From Nemopilema nomurai (lineage: Eukaryota > Cnidaria > Scyphozoa > Rhizostomeae > Rhizostomatidae), in the NCBI GenBank assembly GCA_003864495.1, contig ML133443.1, positions 2,794,742 to 2,858,741 on the forward strand: DNA of 64,000 bases. Reading direction: 5' to 3'. The notes beneath the pieces were generated by a model. It was given only the letters and a program-made list of their open reading frames with translations, searched no databases and was not told the DNA's origin. This document shows positions 37,701-48,727 of the stretch, piece by piece (position 1 is the first letter of the stretch; each line of letters starts with the position of its first letter). The translations under genes and the position numbers were made by a program.

Positions 37701-40700
37701 GCTCTTCTTATTATTATCATGTTAGTTTCTGTTAAGTGATTTAATTAGATCTTTCAAAGTCATGATTAACTAAATATTCTAGCAGCAGAGCTACGAACAA
37801 TTGAATATTATGACATACATATAATACAATATGATAGCAATCTCCAAAGGTCGTAAGCAGCCCTAAAATTCTGCACGAAGATGTCTATATTGTTTACACC
37901 AAACATGGAGATGAAGAATTAGCTGACATTTAGAAAGAATGTATCTTTGCATCCTTTTAAAAAAGGATGAAGGATTTTGATTTTTCCCTTTAGGGCAGTG
38001 GGACACTTCGAGTATGGTCACCGATACAGGGATGAAATAACTAACATAATTAGGCGTGCTGCTGAATCATGTGATTGCCTGCAATGCTTCTTCTGTATCC
38101 ACTCAATGGGTGGGGGTAAGAATCTTCAAATAAGATTATAGATGTAAATAGTCAATAGTAAATTATGGCCTCGTTGGGGTTCTCTCGCGGTGAAGTGTCC
38201 ACTGTTTATAGCTGCCTGCTCGCAATATAAAAGTACTTTCAACTGCTGTTTTTGTTCCTAAGGAACTGGATCTGGACTTGGTACGTACGTATTGCGGCTT
38301 CTGGAAGACGAATTCCCGGATGTATACCGTTTTAGTACTGTGGTGTACCCTTCCGAAGATGACGACGTTATCACGTCGCCCTATAACAGCGTACTAGCCA
38401 TGCGACAACTCACAGACGGAGCAGATTGCGTCATTCCGATCGAAAACCAGGTTTGTATCGATAAAAGTTCACGGGCGAAGCAAATTGCTACCTTCCATAT
38501 TGTCCCTTAAGCAAGCTGGTGCTATTACTTTGCCTTATTATTGTTACGTCTATAGAACACGAATTTTTTATTAGCATCTACGTCGATCGTTGAAAAACCT
38601 TGGCTGCTTTCAAGAAAGTATATTATTTTACACTTCTTAGCATAAGAATGCTGACAAAGCGGTGATAAAAATACGATGTCTGGAAATTGTCTCTCTTGAA
38701 AAAAGATCAGTCTGTCACATCGTACGCCAGAGTAAAGAGTTGCCAAAGTAATAATATATCATTTTGTCTGTTGATGATCAACACATACAAATTTAATCAA
38801 TTATGATATGCGTCCGTCAAAGCTGTTTGCACTGTGTGGCTGGCTATGTGCAAGTTCATCCTTTTCATGGCTGGGTAGTTTTATAGGCTCTGACCATTGT
38901 ATGTTGTTAGGTGTTGATGAATGATGTTGCCAAGTTTTGGTGATAATTCGTTTTCGGATCTATGTTCCACTTAATGTTTAACTGGCTGTGTAGCAAAATT
39001 TATATATCTTTATGAAGCCGAGAAATTTATTTTTAAATATCATTCATCTGCCTGCGATTTTACCGGCGAATGTTCTCTTTGATGCTTGGTGGAGCAAGAT
39101 TCATGTTTGCCAAGTGATTGGAGGCTCTTACCCTCTTTTTCTTCTTTACCGTAGCCTATGGAGGCCGTGAGTGCATCCTCTGTTGCACACTTCCATCTCT
39201 CTCCTGACTGTTTCTGTATTTCTTTTTCTTCTTCTTCTTCTTCTTCTTCTTCTTCTTCTTCTTCTTCTTCTTCTTCGTCTTCATCGTAGTCTGTGGTGGC
39301 CGTGGGTGCATCTGCTGTTGCACACTACTCTTCCACCTCCCTCTTGACTGTTGCTGTATTTCTTCTTCTTTTTCTTCTTCTTCTTCTTCTTCTTCATCGT
39401 AGTCTGTGGTGGCCGTTGGTGCATCTGCTGTAGCACACTACTCTTCCACCTCCCTCTTGACTGTTGCTGTATTTCTTCTTCTTCTTCTTCTTCTTCTTCT
39501 TCTTCTTCTTCTTCTTCTTCATCTTCTTCTTCATCGTAGCCTATGGTGGCCATGGGTGCATCCACTGTAACACACTACTCTTCTGCCTCTCTCTGTCCTC
39601 CGCTATTCTTCTGATTTCTGATACTCATTTCTCCGTCCACTGTTTCAGGCCATCCTCCCAGTGTCTCCGTGGACAACATCTGCCTTTGTCACCTCCGACA
39701 TTACCCTCCATAAGTGCTTTCGCCATGCCATTTCTACGAAAATACTTTCCACGTCATGATGATTTCTATTACAGTTTCCGGTCTTGTGCCCAATATCATT
39801 ATAACTTTCTTCCATACGCATTTGTTTGTTCTTTTCTCCCTCCACGTGATCTTCAGCCTTCGTTATGTAGCAACTCATTTCGAACGCTTTGAACTTGTCG
39901 ATTACATCTGAGTTAAATTCCACCTAACACCCGTACAACAGGGTTGCCCATCCAATTGCCTTCATTATTTTGATTTGATTCTTTAGACTCATACCTCGGA
40001 GACTCCAGGCTTTATCTAGTTTTTCATAGCGCTCGTTTCATTATCAATCCTGTTCCTGATCTCTTGTTCTGATGTACTAATTTTACTTGCTCTAATACTT
40101 CTCCATTTATATCTATCTCCAAATTGAAGCTGCTATTTCCAATTCCAGAAGCCATGATCTTACTGTTTCCTCCACTGACTTCCATACCGAATCTCTTAGA
40201 CGTTTTGTGAAGTCTATCCGTTAGCTTTGCAACTCTTCTTGACTCACCCCAAATAAATCTATATCATCAGCGAACCGTAAATTCGTTACTCTTATGCCTC
40301 CACATCTCTGCATCACCGTCATCACCTTCCATTGCTATCTTTATTCTTTTGAGGAGCAGGTTGATCAAAGTGTTGGTGGCAACCCTACCTGACACCTACA
40401 GATACTTTGAGCCAGTCACTGGACTGCTCGCCTGTCATCATTTTAGTCTCCGCATCTTCCTACAAGCTCTTGATTACTCTTATAAGTTGGTCATCAATAT
40501 TGTGCTTCTCTTTGTATGCCAAAAAATGGAGTGCCATACTCTGTTGAAAGCCTTCTTAAAATCTATTAAGTTATGGCATATGATTCTTTGTTGATTCCTG
40601 GTATTTTCATAGATTAGCCTTAAACTAGTAATTTTCTCCGTTGTATTGCGCCTATGTTACACTTAAATATGCTTCCGTTTCCTTTCAATTCAGGCTCTAA

Positions 40701-41521
40701 CAGATATCGTCAAGAAGATAGAATCCAGCTTGCCTCCGCAGCGGTCGGGAAAGCGGGTTAACATCGCGACAACACGGACAACTGGATCAAGTGTTAAACC
40801 GTTGAGCGCAGTCACGTCTAGTGAAGGCAGCACTGGAAAAAGCTCCGAAAAACCGTTCGACAGTTTGAATAACATCGTGGCCAATCTTATTCTCAATATA
40901 ACCAGCTCGTCGCGTTTTGAAGGCTCCTTGAATGTCGACTTGAACGAGATAACGATGAACTTGGTGCCTTTTCCAAAGCTGCATTACCTAGTGTCTAGTA
41001 TGACTCCGTTGTACGCCTTATCTGACGTCAGCATACCTGGGAGAAGGCTAGACCAAATGTTCACCGATGCCTTTTCGAAGGAGAACCAACTTCTGCGGGT
41101 AAACCCGCGAAATGAGCTGTACCTTGCGTGCGGCATGATAGTTCGCGGGAAGGTCGAGATATCCGACATGAGACGTAACATCGACCGTCTACGATCTTCG
41201 TTAAGCTTTGTACACTGGAATCAGGAAGGCTGGAAAACAGGCCTATGCTCTGTTCCGCCGGTCGGTCACCAGTTCTCGATGTTGACGTTGGCAAACAGCA
41301 CCTGTGTAAGAGGACCTTTTGGTGACTTGAAGGACAGGTTCGTGAAGCTCTACAAGCGAAAAGCTCATGTTCATCATTATAAAAACGTCAGTGGATTCGA
41401 AAGCGACGTGTTTGAAGAAAGCTTGGAGTCGCTGAACTGGCTGATCTCCGAATACGAAAGGTTTCATAGCACCAAAGATTCAGGGGTGAGACCCGCCCAA
41501 CGACTCAAGGTTGCTTGCTGA
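34701..41521 (+). CDS. TUBE1: Tubulin epsilon chain
   Basis: Nine coding exons: 34701-34725, 35571-35590, 35942-35995, 36168-36220, 36334-36400, 37514-37629, 37994-38115, 38263-38450 and 40694-41521. They total 1473 bases (490 residues; human is 475), phases all consistent. The protein starts MTQSIIVQVGQCGNQIGCRFW, placing it in the epsilon clade. Later blocks are EHAHTNK, SFFRNVDTR, LIDMEDGVVNQIL, GSGNNWAVGH, the GTP-binding loop GGGTGSG, ITSPYNSVLAM, NNIVANLILNITSSSRFEGSL, LNEITMNLVPFP, NIDRLRSSLSFVHWNQEGWK and SVPPVGHQFS. Epsilon-tubulin works with delta-tubulin in building triplet microtubules and stabilising centrioles and basal bodies. The last intron (2.2 kb) contains a LINE fragment and a (CTT)n array. 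Confidence 0.95.
39150..39610. repeat. Tandem array of about 110-bp units separated by (CTT)n tracts
   Basis: Four related segments start near 39152, 39287, 39399 and 39536. Each runs TAGYCTRTGGWGGCC to a CTGTATT-like end and is separated from the next by a CTT tract of up to about 60 bases. Read on the minus strand, each unit is the end of a LINE-like frame (DRE...VVCNSRCTHGHH) followed by a (GAA)n tail. Long acidic or lysine-rich open frames here are artefacts of the trinucleotide. Confidence 0.85.
39610..40620 (-). mobile_element. Degenerate non-LTR retrotransposon reverse-transcriptase fragment
   Basis: Minus-strand translation gives IDFKKAFNRVWH (40531-40566), a VGVR*GC stretch, and RFADDIDLFG (40248-40277) followed by a LTDRLHKTSKRFGMEVS-like segment. 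These are the palm and thumb motifs of non-LTR reverse transcriptase, with FADD as the catalytic motif. Stops and frame changes interrupt the coding (for example within VGVR*GC), so it is a dead fragment. It lies in TUBE1 intron 8, opposite to the gene. Its 3' end continues into the (GAA)n-tailed array at 39150-39610. The clade was not assigned. Confidence 0.85.
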
Positions 41522-44136
41522 TATCTTCAAGATACATGCGTTCAAGGGCATGCAAGCAATTAGTTCTGGTAGCATGGCTGGCATAGATCCCCTAAGAGAG
41601 ATGCCTGTGGTGGAACTACCCACTTATCATTGTGCCATTTCTGTTACGTAAAGTCAAGCAGAGCTTGAAATTGTAGCCGGTGAAGGAATATGATTTATTC
41701 ACGGAAAAAACAGGAACCAATATTTGGCTGTCATAAATTTTATCCGATGATTTTTATTAGCCAATTCGAAACATGTTGCACTTCATTTCAGTCAACTTTT
41801 ATTGTAAATCTTTATATCATAAATTTTTAGATGCTTTCTATTTTACTTTTTCCTTGAAAAAACTCTTGCCCAGAGCTAAGGTCGACGAGTTTGGACAATA
41901 CCGTAAATCCTCGAATTAGCCCCCTGGGGGCTTATTTATTTTTGTAATTTTTGATGGGGGCTTATTCGAGGGGGGGGGCAATTCGAGGATTTACGGTAAT
42001 GTCATTCCGTGGATAACTGAAATCTTTCTGTTGTAAAGTAAAAAACACCGCGCTGTTTAATTTCTAAAACTATCCACCAAGAGAGCGAATTGAAAGGTAA
42101 TGGAAACCATTTTCAAGCAGCCTCGACTTCGAGTTTCTCGTCCATAAACTGTTCTCGTTTTGAGCTGACAACAACGAGAAGTACTTCATGTAGAAGATGA
42201 ATATATGAACGATCCAGGAGAATAAACAGTCAGAAAAGGCTCTGGTATTCAGCTTATATTTTTAAAACACTATCACTAAGGACAGGGCGTGTTTTCTGGC
42301 AGCTGCGAAAGGACTGTGCAAGGGCTGATATTCTCGAGGCGAATTTCACAGCTAAATCTCTTGCCAACAGATTAAATTCTCCTTTCCCTCAACGATTCAG
42401 ATTGCATAAAAACATATACATATATACTGACGAAAATGCTTGCATTTGTGAGCAAGTAGATCGTCTTTTCACCTAGATATTTGGACAGAAGGTTGGTCTT
42501 TTCTCCTGAGCTCTGCTAAGAAAGATGTGCAGTGGAAGTTATTTAGTCATTTGCAGCGCCCTTCCTTCCTACAACCCGGTGCTTTTGAACCGCAACTGGC
42601 CATTTATTTTTATAGTTTTTGGTTATTTTTAGACGTTTGTATACTCTGACGAGTGTTAGACAAAAAATTCCTTGGAGTATACGAAAATTATGTTTACGCT
42701 ATTCCTTGCTATTGTGAAGTTTAAAAAGCTCTTCATGTACTTTTGTAACCCAGTCGTTCAACTATATTAATTTCCAAATCTCTGTTTTCTTTTTTATCAA
42801 TATGATTTTATTCACATTCACCATAGTTAAAGTTTTGGCAATGAGCGCAAAATTCTACTCAGCAAAATTTGCAGCGAATTCACTACAGCCTGAAAATCAA
42901 GGTAGGATTTCATGACAAATTTCGACGCAAATTTCGACTTCTAGAAATCAACGCTTATGCAAACCAAATATTTGCAGAAACTTCAACAATGAATATGATT
43001 ACACATCTCAAAAGACCTATTTGTTTCGATGTTATCGTCAACCGATTGAACAAACTTCACACTTGCTATCAAAGAATTTAAAATCTCTGGTGCTTGATGT
43101 ATTTGTACACCTCCAAATGTAAACTGGAAACATGGCACAAACTGCGGAGATTTCAAAACACGTTTTCGTAAGCTTCGTATTTTAGAGAGCGCTCCATTAA
43201 CATTTATAGTCTCAAAAGAAAAACCAAATGTCGATTATCCCTACTTCTTTCAGCTACCTGAATTATGTTCAGACCTAAAAATATATTCAGCAAAACTATT
43301 TACAATTCTAACAAAATATAGCATGCTTAACTACAAGATACTTTAAAAACTAAATAATCCTCCAAATCCTTGCACTTATTGAGGGTGACAGCCAGACAAG
43401 TTGGAAATGTTGACATGCAACATTTTTGGCCCAACGACATGACTTTATTGTCTATCATAGAGGAAGGGGTATTCACGGGAAAGGAATATTGAGATGATCC
43501 TGTCTTGGAACTGAATTGCAAACAATATGTCAGAGAACATATACAATCTACAATCCTACATAAATAAGACATTAGATATGTTGTCCTCCTCCTGGGGGAC
43601 TCTTTATTTGCAGTTTAAATGTACACTCCTCTAAAACGCAATAAAATTTTGCTGGCTTAGCAGTCTCTAGCCCTGGCACAGCATTCCTAAATTCCAAACC
43701 AAAGCCATAAAATTCCTTAAAATCAAGAACAGCTGGTATGAGTTTGATCGATTTTCCCGCCAAAAATATTTACCAGCAGCTGTGTATGGACCCAAAACAT
43801 TTTAGTCGTAAGTGAAACTAAACATACCACCACAACTGATGATATAATAAGATCTAAAAACAAAGGTGTGACTAAAAATGCAAATGATAGGCCGTCGGCA
43901 TTGTACTGTGACGGTTGAAAATATTGAAATAAGTATATATTATATTTACTAATTCATGGTACCAAGCAAGACCACCAAAGCCATGTTAAGGAACATTTCG
44001 TTACCACAGCATCGCAGTGGGAATCTTGCCAGCAATTAGGCCCATTGGTTTCCTGTCTCTCTCAGTGAGGACTACCCCAACAGCCGGAAAAAACGAACAT
44101 TTCACCTGAATTCCTCTTCTCTTACGACACTCTTAG
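41522..44136. other. Intergenic region between convergent TUBE1 and the adaptor gene
   Basis: Apart from the palindromic MITE at 41899-41998, I see only AT-rich sequence. It should contain the 3' untranslated regions of TUBE1 and of the minus-strand adaptor gene. Minus frames at 43327-43763 have no recognisable domain. Confidence 0.5.
41899..41998. mobile_element. 100-bp palindromic MITE
   Basis: The ends are inverted copies: TACCGTAAATCCTCGAATT at the left and AATTCGAGGATTTACGGTA at the right. GC-rich CCCCC/GGGGG blocks follow inside, and a T-rich loop separates the arms. No coding capacity. Elements with CCGTAAATCCTCGAAT ends are, from memory, common in animal genomes; the superfamily is not assigned. 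Confidence 0.8.
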
Positions 44137-47100
44137 CTACAAATGCACGTCAAGCGCCGTCGAAGCACTAGTATTTTCCTCTTTACTGGAGTCAGGGAAA
44201 CTGTTGATATCAAGATATTCATCTTCATTGCGTTTGTAAATCCTCTTTTGCTTGCCAGTCTCGTTTTGATGTTTTGTCCATGCTTTCGTTGGGAAATTTT
44301 CTATCTCTTCATATTCGTCTCCCTTACCATAAGTTTTTGGGGGGATGCTACTTGCAATGGTCTCATATTCGCTGCTTGAATTCGGAATTGGTTGTTTGAT
44401 TACTCCCCTTTCCTCGACAGTCTCGTAATCGCTTGCCACCGTAGGCACTTGTGACTTGCCTTTACTTGCTGGCCGAATCGCCTGGAACATCGCCATATTC
44501 TTCTGCTCATCAGACGCCCCGCACTCAGTAGAAGTGCTAGAATCGTCCATTTCTAAAATTGAAGTTCAATTCAAGGTTAATGCTTGCTACTTGTCTTTTA
44601 AAAAAGTAAAAACTTAAAAATCGTACAAAACATGCTATTTAGAGTAGAAAGGCAGTACTGGGAAAACGAACACGAGGCTGGTCAACATTTTCAAGTGCTA
44701 GGTTGCCATTATATAGGGGGGAGGGGGTCACACTTATCTGACTGTCGTAGTTCAAAGTTAGACCAACCATATACAGAATTCGACTAACGTGACAGCCTTG
44801 CCTGTATAATAACATACTTAAACTATGATTTGAAGCTTTCTCCGAACCAAGCATAAAGGAAGGGATCGAAAAAGCAGGATTACATTTTTGGGCATTCTGG
44901 ACTGTCTAATGACAGTTCATAACTGATCTTTATGACCGATTTCTTCCGACATCTAATGTGAGACAAACTTATTATTGACTATTGTAATTCTGTTGAATTG
45001 AAAGCACCATCTGCAGTCGGGACCAGATGACTATATGTCCTTCCCCACTGCATGGTGCAAATAAAGTAAGTCGTTTTTCTCTTTAGGTTTTTATTGATAA
45101 AAAAAGAGAGAAAAAAGCAGGGAAGAACGAACATAGAATTGCATGCAACTTATCCAAGAAGAAATGAATTTCGAGATGATCTCGATCGGATTTCGACAGT
45201 TAACTGTCGAAAAATAATATTCCAGTTCAAAGTTGATGCAAAGAATAAATGGTCACCAGCAAATGAGAGACAGTTGAACTCACCTTCGATTTTGGTATAG
45301 TGGTCACCCTCATATTCATTCTGCATCTCCAAAACCTCATTACCATAATAATATTTCTTCACGCCAGTCCTCTCTTTATTCACTGTTGCATACAAAGCTC
45401 TTTTTGCCTCTTCGTCGCGCTTCTTTGCCATATCTACATTGGCATACAGATCTTCAATGTTAACAGGTTTTACATTGACGTCAGGCTCATCATCTTGGGG
45501 TTGAATGGGGGCTTCCCCAGGCCCATAGGAAACATCTACAACTGCACTGCTTTTATCAGAATTATCAGCATTCACAGTTTGTTTAGCATTTGTCGATATG
45601 GTGGTACGTCGCATCAGGACTTCAATCTTTTGTGATTTTTCTGTTGGCAAGGCAACGTTGCTTTCAGTTGTTTCCCCGCCTACGTCCTTTACTGCAGCAT
45701 TTGCAGACACCATTTTCTTCACTTTAGCATACCCTGGATATGTAGATGTGCCCGTACGCTCAAGTGAACCATCCTTCTTTTCCACAGGAATGCTTTCGTA
45801 GTTTTCGTCTTCAAAATCAGCGCTGCTATCTGGGAAACTTGTCACAACTTCCAGTTGTGGAGGCTTCGGTATTTGACGATTAGCCATCAGTGGTGAACTA
45901 GCAGAACCAGATCGCCATTTTGGGGCTGTTTCTCGTGTAGGGCTCATTTTATGGACAGCAATGTCCCTATCTGGTATCTCGTATAAGGCATCTTCGATAA
46001 CACCATCATTGTTGTCATTTTGATTAAAATTCTGGGTACTCGTGGGTGGCCTTTTAACTACTAAAGGAAAAAAGCATTTCAATATAAACAGCAGTTTGAC
46101 AACGCGAATAAGTATCTATTAATGCATTCGCGTAATTTGTAATGTGTATTGATTGCTAAATGTGTAAATGTCCCAAAAAATGTATACTTAATAAACAGGT
46201 CTCAAATAAACATATATATATCCACCTAATTTAACCCAGGTTTTAAATCATATTTTATGGATGGAATACCTTCTAATTAAATATTGTCAATTTTACTTAA
46301 GGAACTCCTAATTAAACACAGCTGAGACAAAAATGAAATATATGGATTTAATGGAACCAAATGTGGGATTTTATATGGATTATAAAAAAAATCGCATAGC
46401 TCCAGGTCGTTAATTCATCAACTTAAAATGGGTGCTTCCCTCTAATCAGCTACTTGCTACCAGTTTTCTAAACGGTGATAAGGACCTACCATTTTCGTCA
46501 GAAGACAAAGCAATTACTGAGTCTCCTTCGTGGTACGTTCTTCGTTTCTCTACTTTCAGTCTCAAATTCTCAATGGGGGGCGGGGGTGGCAGTTGTTCCT
46601 CGTGTCCGCTGGCGCTGCGTCGGTGGGAGCCGCTTTCCTGTTGTTTTTTACCACCAGTATCTGCTTTTGATAGCTTTTCATTGGAACCCTTGAAATTGGA
46701 CTTTCTTCGTTCTGTCGGACTATCTGCGTCATGCTTCTCTTTATTACCTTTACCCTTGTTCCTTTTAATCAGAGAAAACCGCGTCAGGCCCCATTTTTTC
46801 TTTGGCTCATCATGAGCTGTTTCTTCAGCTTCGGTAACTTTTTCCTTCTCTATAGTATTCGCAACTTTAAGCTGGCCAGGAACGCTAACAGGTTTCTTTT
46901 CTTTTGACTCACCAACGTCCTCGTAAATTCCGCTAGCGCCGGAATCCTCCACTGCATAAAGAACCGGATCTAACTCCGGCGGTTTCTTCACATCAAACGT
47001 TTCATACACTGATTTCGCGAAATTTTCCGTCACCTCCTTCTTTGTAGTATTCGTTCTTACTAGTTTTCCATCTATCATCTCATATTTCGTGTCTTTGTCT

Positions 47101-48727
47101 GCAATGTCAACCACACTATAAGCGCATTCTGGCTTCACTTCCGCGGGCTTTACCCTTGTGTAAAGTTCTTCCCCACTCCAACTGGTTTCAGGATTCCCTT
47201 CCGGTACCTTTGGTACGTCCTTCGGTGACCCACTGCCATTTCGGGAATCACGCGGTAGCGAAGCCCCCTTCGCATTTGCCACTTCATTTCCAACAGGTCC
47301 ACCAAGAATATCATCACGTAGCTTTTTGTCTTGACGGACTAAATCAGTGCTTTCATAGTCTTTCGAATGTCGTTGTAATGAGGGCGTTGGCTGCTTAGGT
47401 CTATCACTAATTTCTAGCGAACCAGATGCATTCGATTTCAGCGTTGAAGACTTCTTGTCGTCATCATTATGGTTGCTAGGCTGCAGGGACATTAAAAATT
47501 ATTATAGGTCTTTGAATAGATGAAATCAAAATAGATTGAACAACACGTATTTTTAAGACGAGTAGCCACCAAGAGATTTCCCTAATAAAATCTGTAGCAA
47601 TAAGAGTAAGATACAAAAGCTAGAAACAGCGAGTACATAATTTTCGCATCACGAAGTTCCTTTTCGTCCGACACTCCCTAGAGTATGCAAACGTCGGAGA
47701 ATGACAAAAACTGATAAAATAAATAGCTATTTTCTGATATTGCAAAATTGTGCTTTCTGCTATATCTGTGAATGTTTGTATTACGAACCATATGTTCACC
47801 TGAAGATGCAAATATCATAAAACAAATATTATACCCTATTTCATGATGCATCTATTGTTAGTTCTTTTCATAAGTGTTGGCAAAAAATACAAACTTTGTA
47901 TCATTTAACAATCTGGAGATATTAAGATGCATTAAGCCATTATTTGTGTCCTGTTTCTCTTTACAGATAATTACACTGCACACAAAGTATATGCTATTTA
48001 ATTGCCAAATACTATCTAGTAATACTTGCTTCTGGTCCATCTTTTGTTTGTTCACAGCTGATTATATATGCTACCTTCTCATAGGGCCCATCAGTCTGGG
48101 TACTTTCAATGTCTCTGCAAAAAACAGGTATAAAAATAAGCAAAACACAAAGCTAGAAATGAAATAATTAAAAATTCATAATGATGCAAGAGTAAAAAAA
48201 CAGCATATCATAGTAATAATCACCAAACCTGACAAGCTACAGAAATGTCATTAAACACCAAATATACAAACAACAGGAACCTTTTCCACGTCTTCTCTGT
48301 TATGAAACTCGGGTTGAACTGTAATCACACTGGCTTTCATTTGCAATTAACTTTGCTTCTATTATTGAGGTCTAAGAGCACAAAATTTCTTGCAGTTCTA
48401 CCCAAATAATCCGCAACATTAAATCTACCTGATTTTGGAGGAGGGGCCACCCACTTGGCTGGACTAAGAGGGTGATCAGATATTCCTGTGATGAATTTAG
48501 TGTACATATCTGATCTCACAAACAGTGTACATAGTGTACATATCTGATATACAGTACATTGGTACTAAACTTATTGATCTGACATTGAAATATGTGCAAT
48601 CTTCTTACCTAGAGTTTCTATCCTTCTTGGCATCACCACACTGAATTAGGACCAAAATCAATAGCAAAATGAGGATAACACCTAATCCTGGAATTCCAAT
48701 GGTGAATAATGAAACTTCAGCAGCCAT
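44137..48727 (-). CDS. Single-pass transmembrane adaptor with many phosphotyrosine motifs, PAG1/Cbp-like
   Basis: Five coding exons in transcription order: 48609-48727, 48075-48114, 46490-47480, 45284-46060 and 44137-44552. They total 2343 bases (780 residues), with consistent phases. A short outside segment (MAAEVSLFTIG) leads into one membrane helix at about residues 10-29, then a juxtamembrane cysteine (IQCGD) that could be palmitoylated. The long tail is disordered and acidic. It carries at least 15 tyrosines in SH2- or ITIM-like settings: YEMI, YETF, YEDV, LYEIP, NYESI, YAKV, LYANV and LYATV (Grb2-type YxN in the first), YTKI, YETV, YETI, YEEI and YLDI. There is also a PPPPP run. This layout matches vertebrate transmembrane adaptors such as PAG1, LAX1 and LAT, which recruit Csk or Grb2. 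Orthology is not shown, only architecture. An acceptor just before the ATG implies an upstream untranslated exon. Confidence 0.75.

Noticed and set aside
39281..39565. Glu- or Lys-rich and Phe-rich open frames
   Set aside because: They are translations of (CTT)n/(GAA)n tracts in an intron.
48337..48519. Minus-strand proline-rich frame as an extra adaptor exon
   Set aside because: Exons 48609-48727 and 48075-48114 join in phase without it. No suitable acceptor gives a matching phase with confidence.
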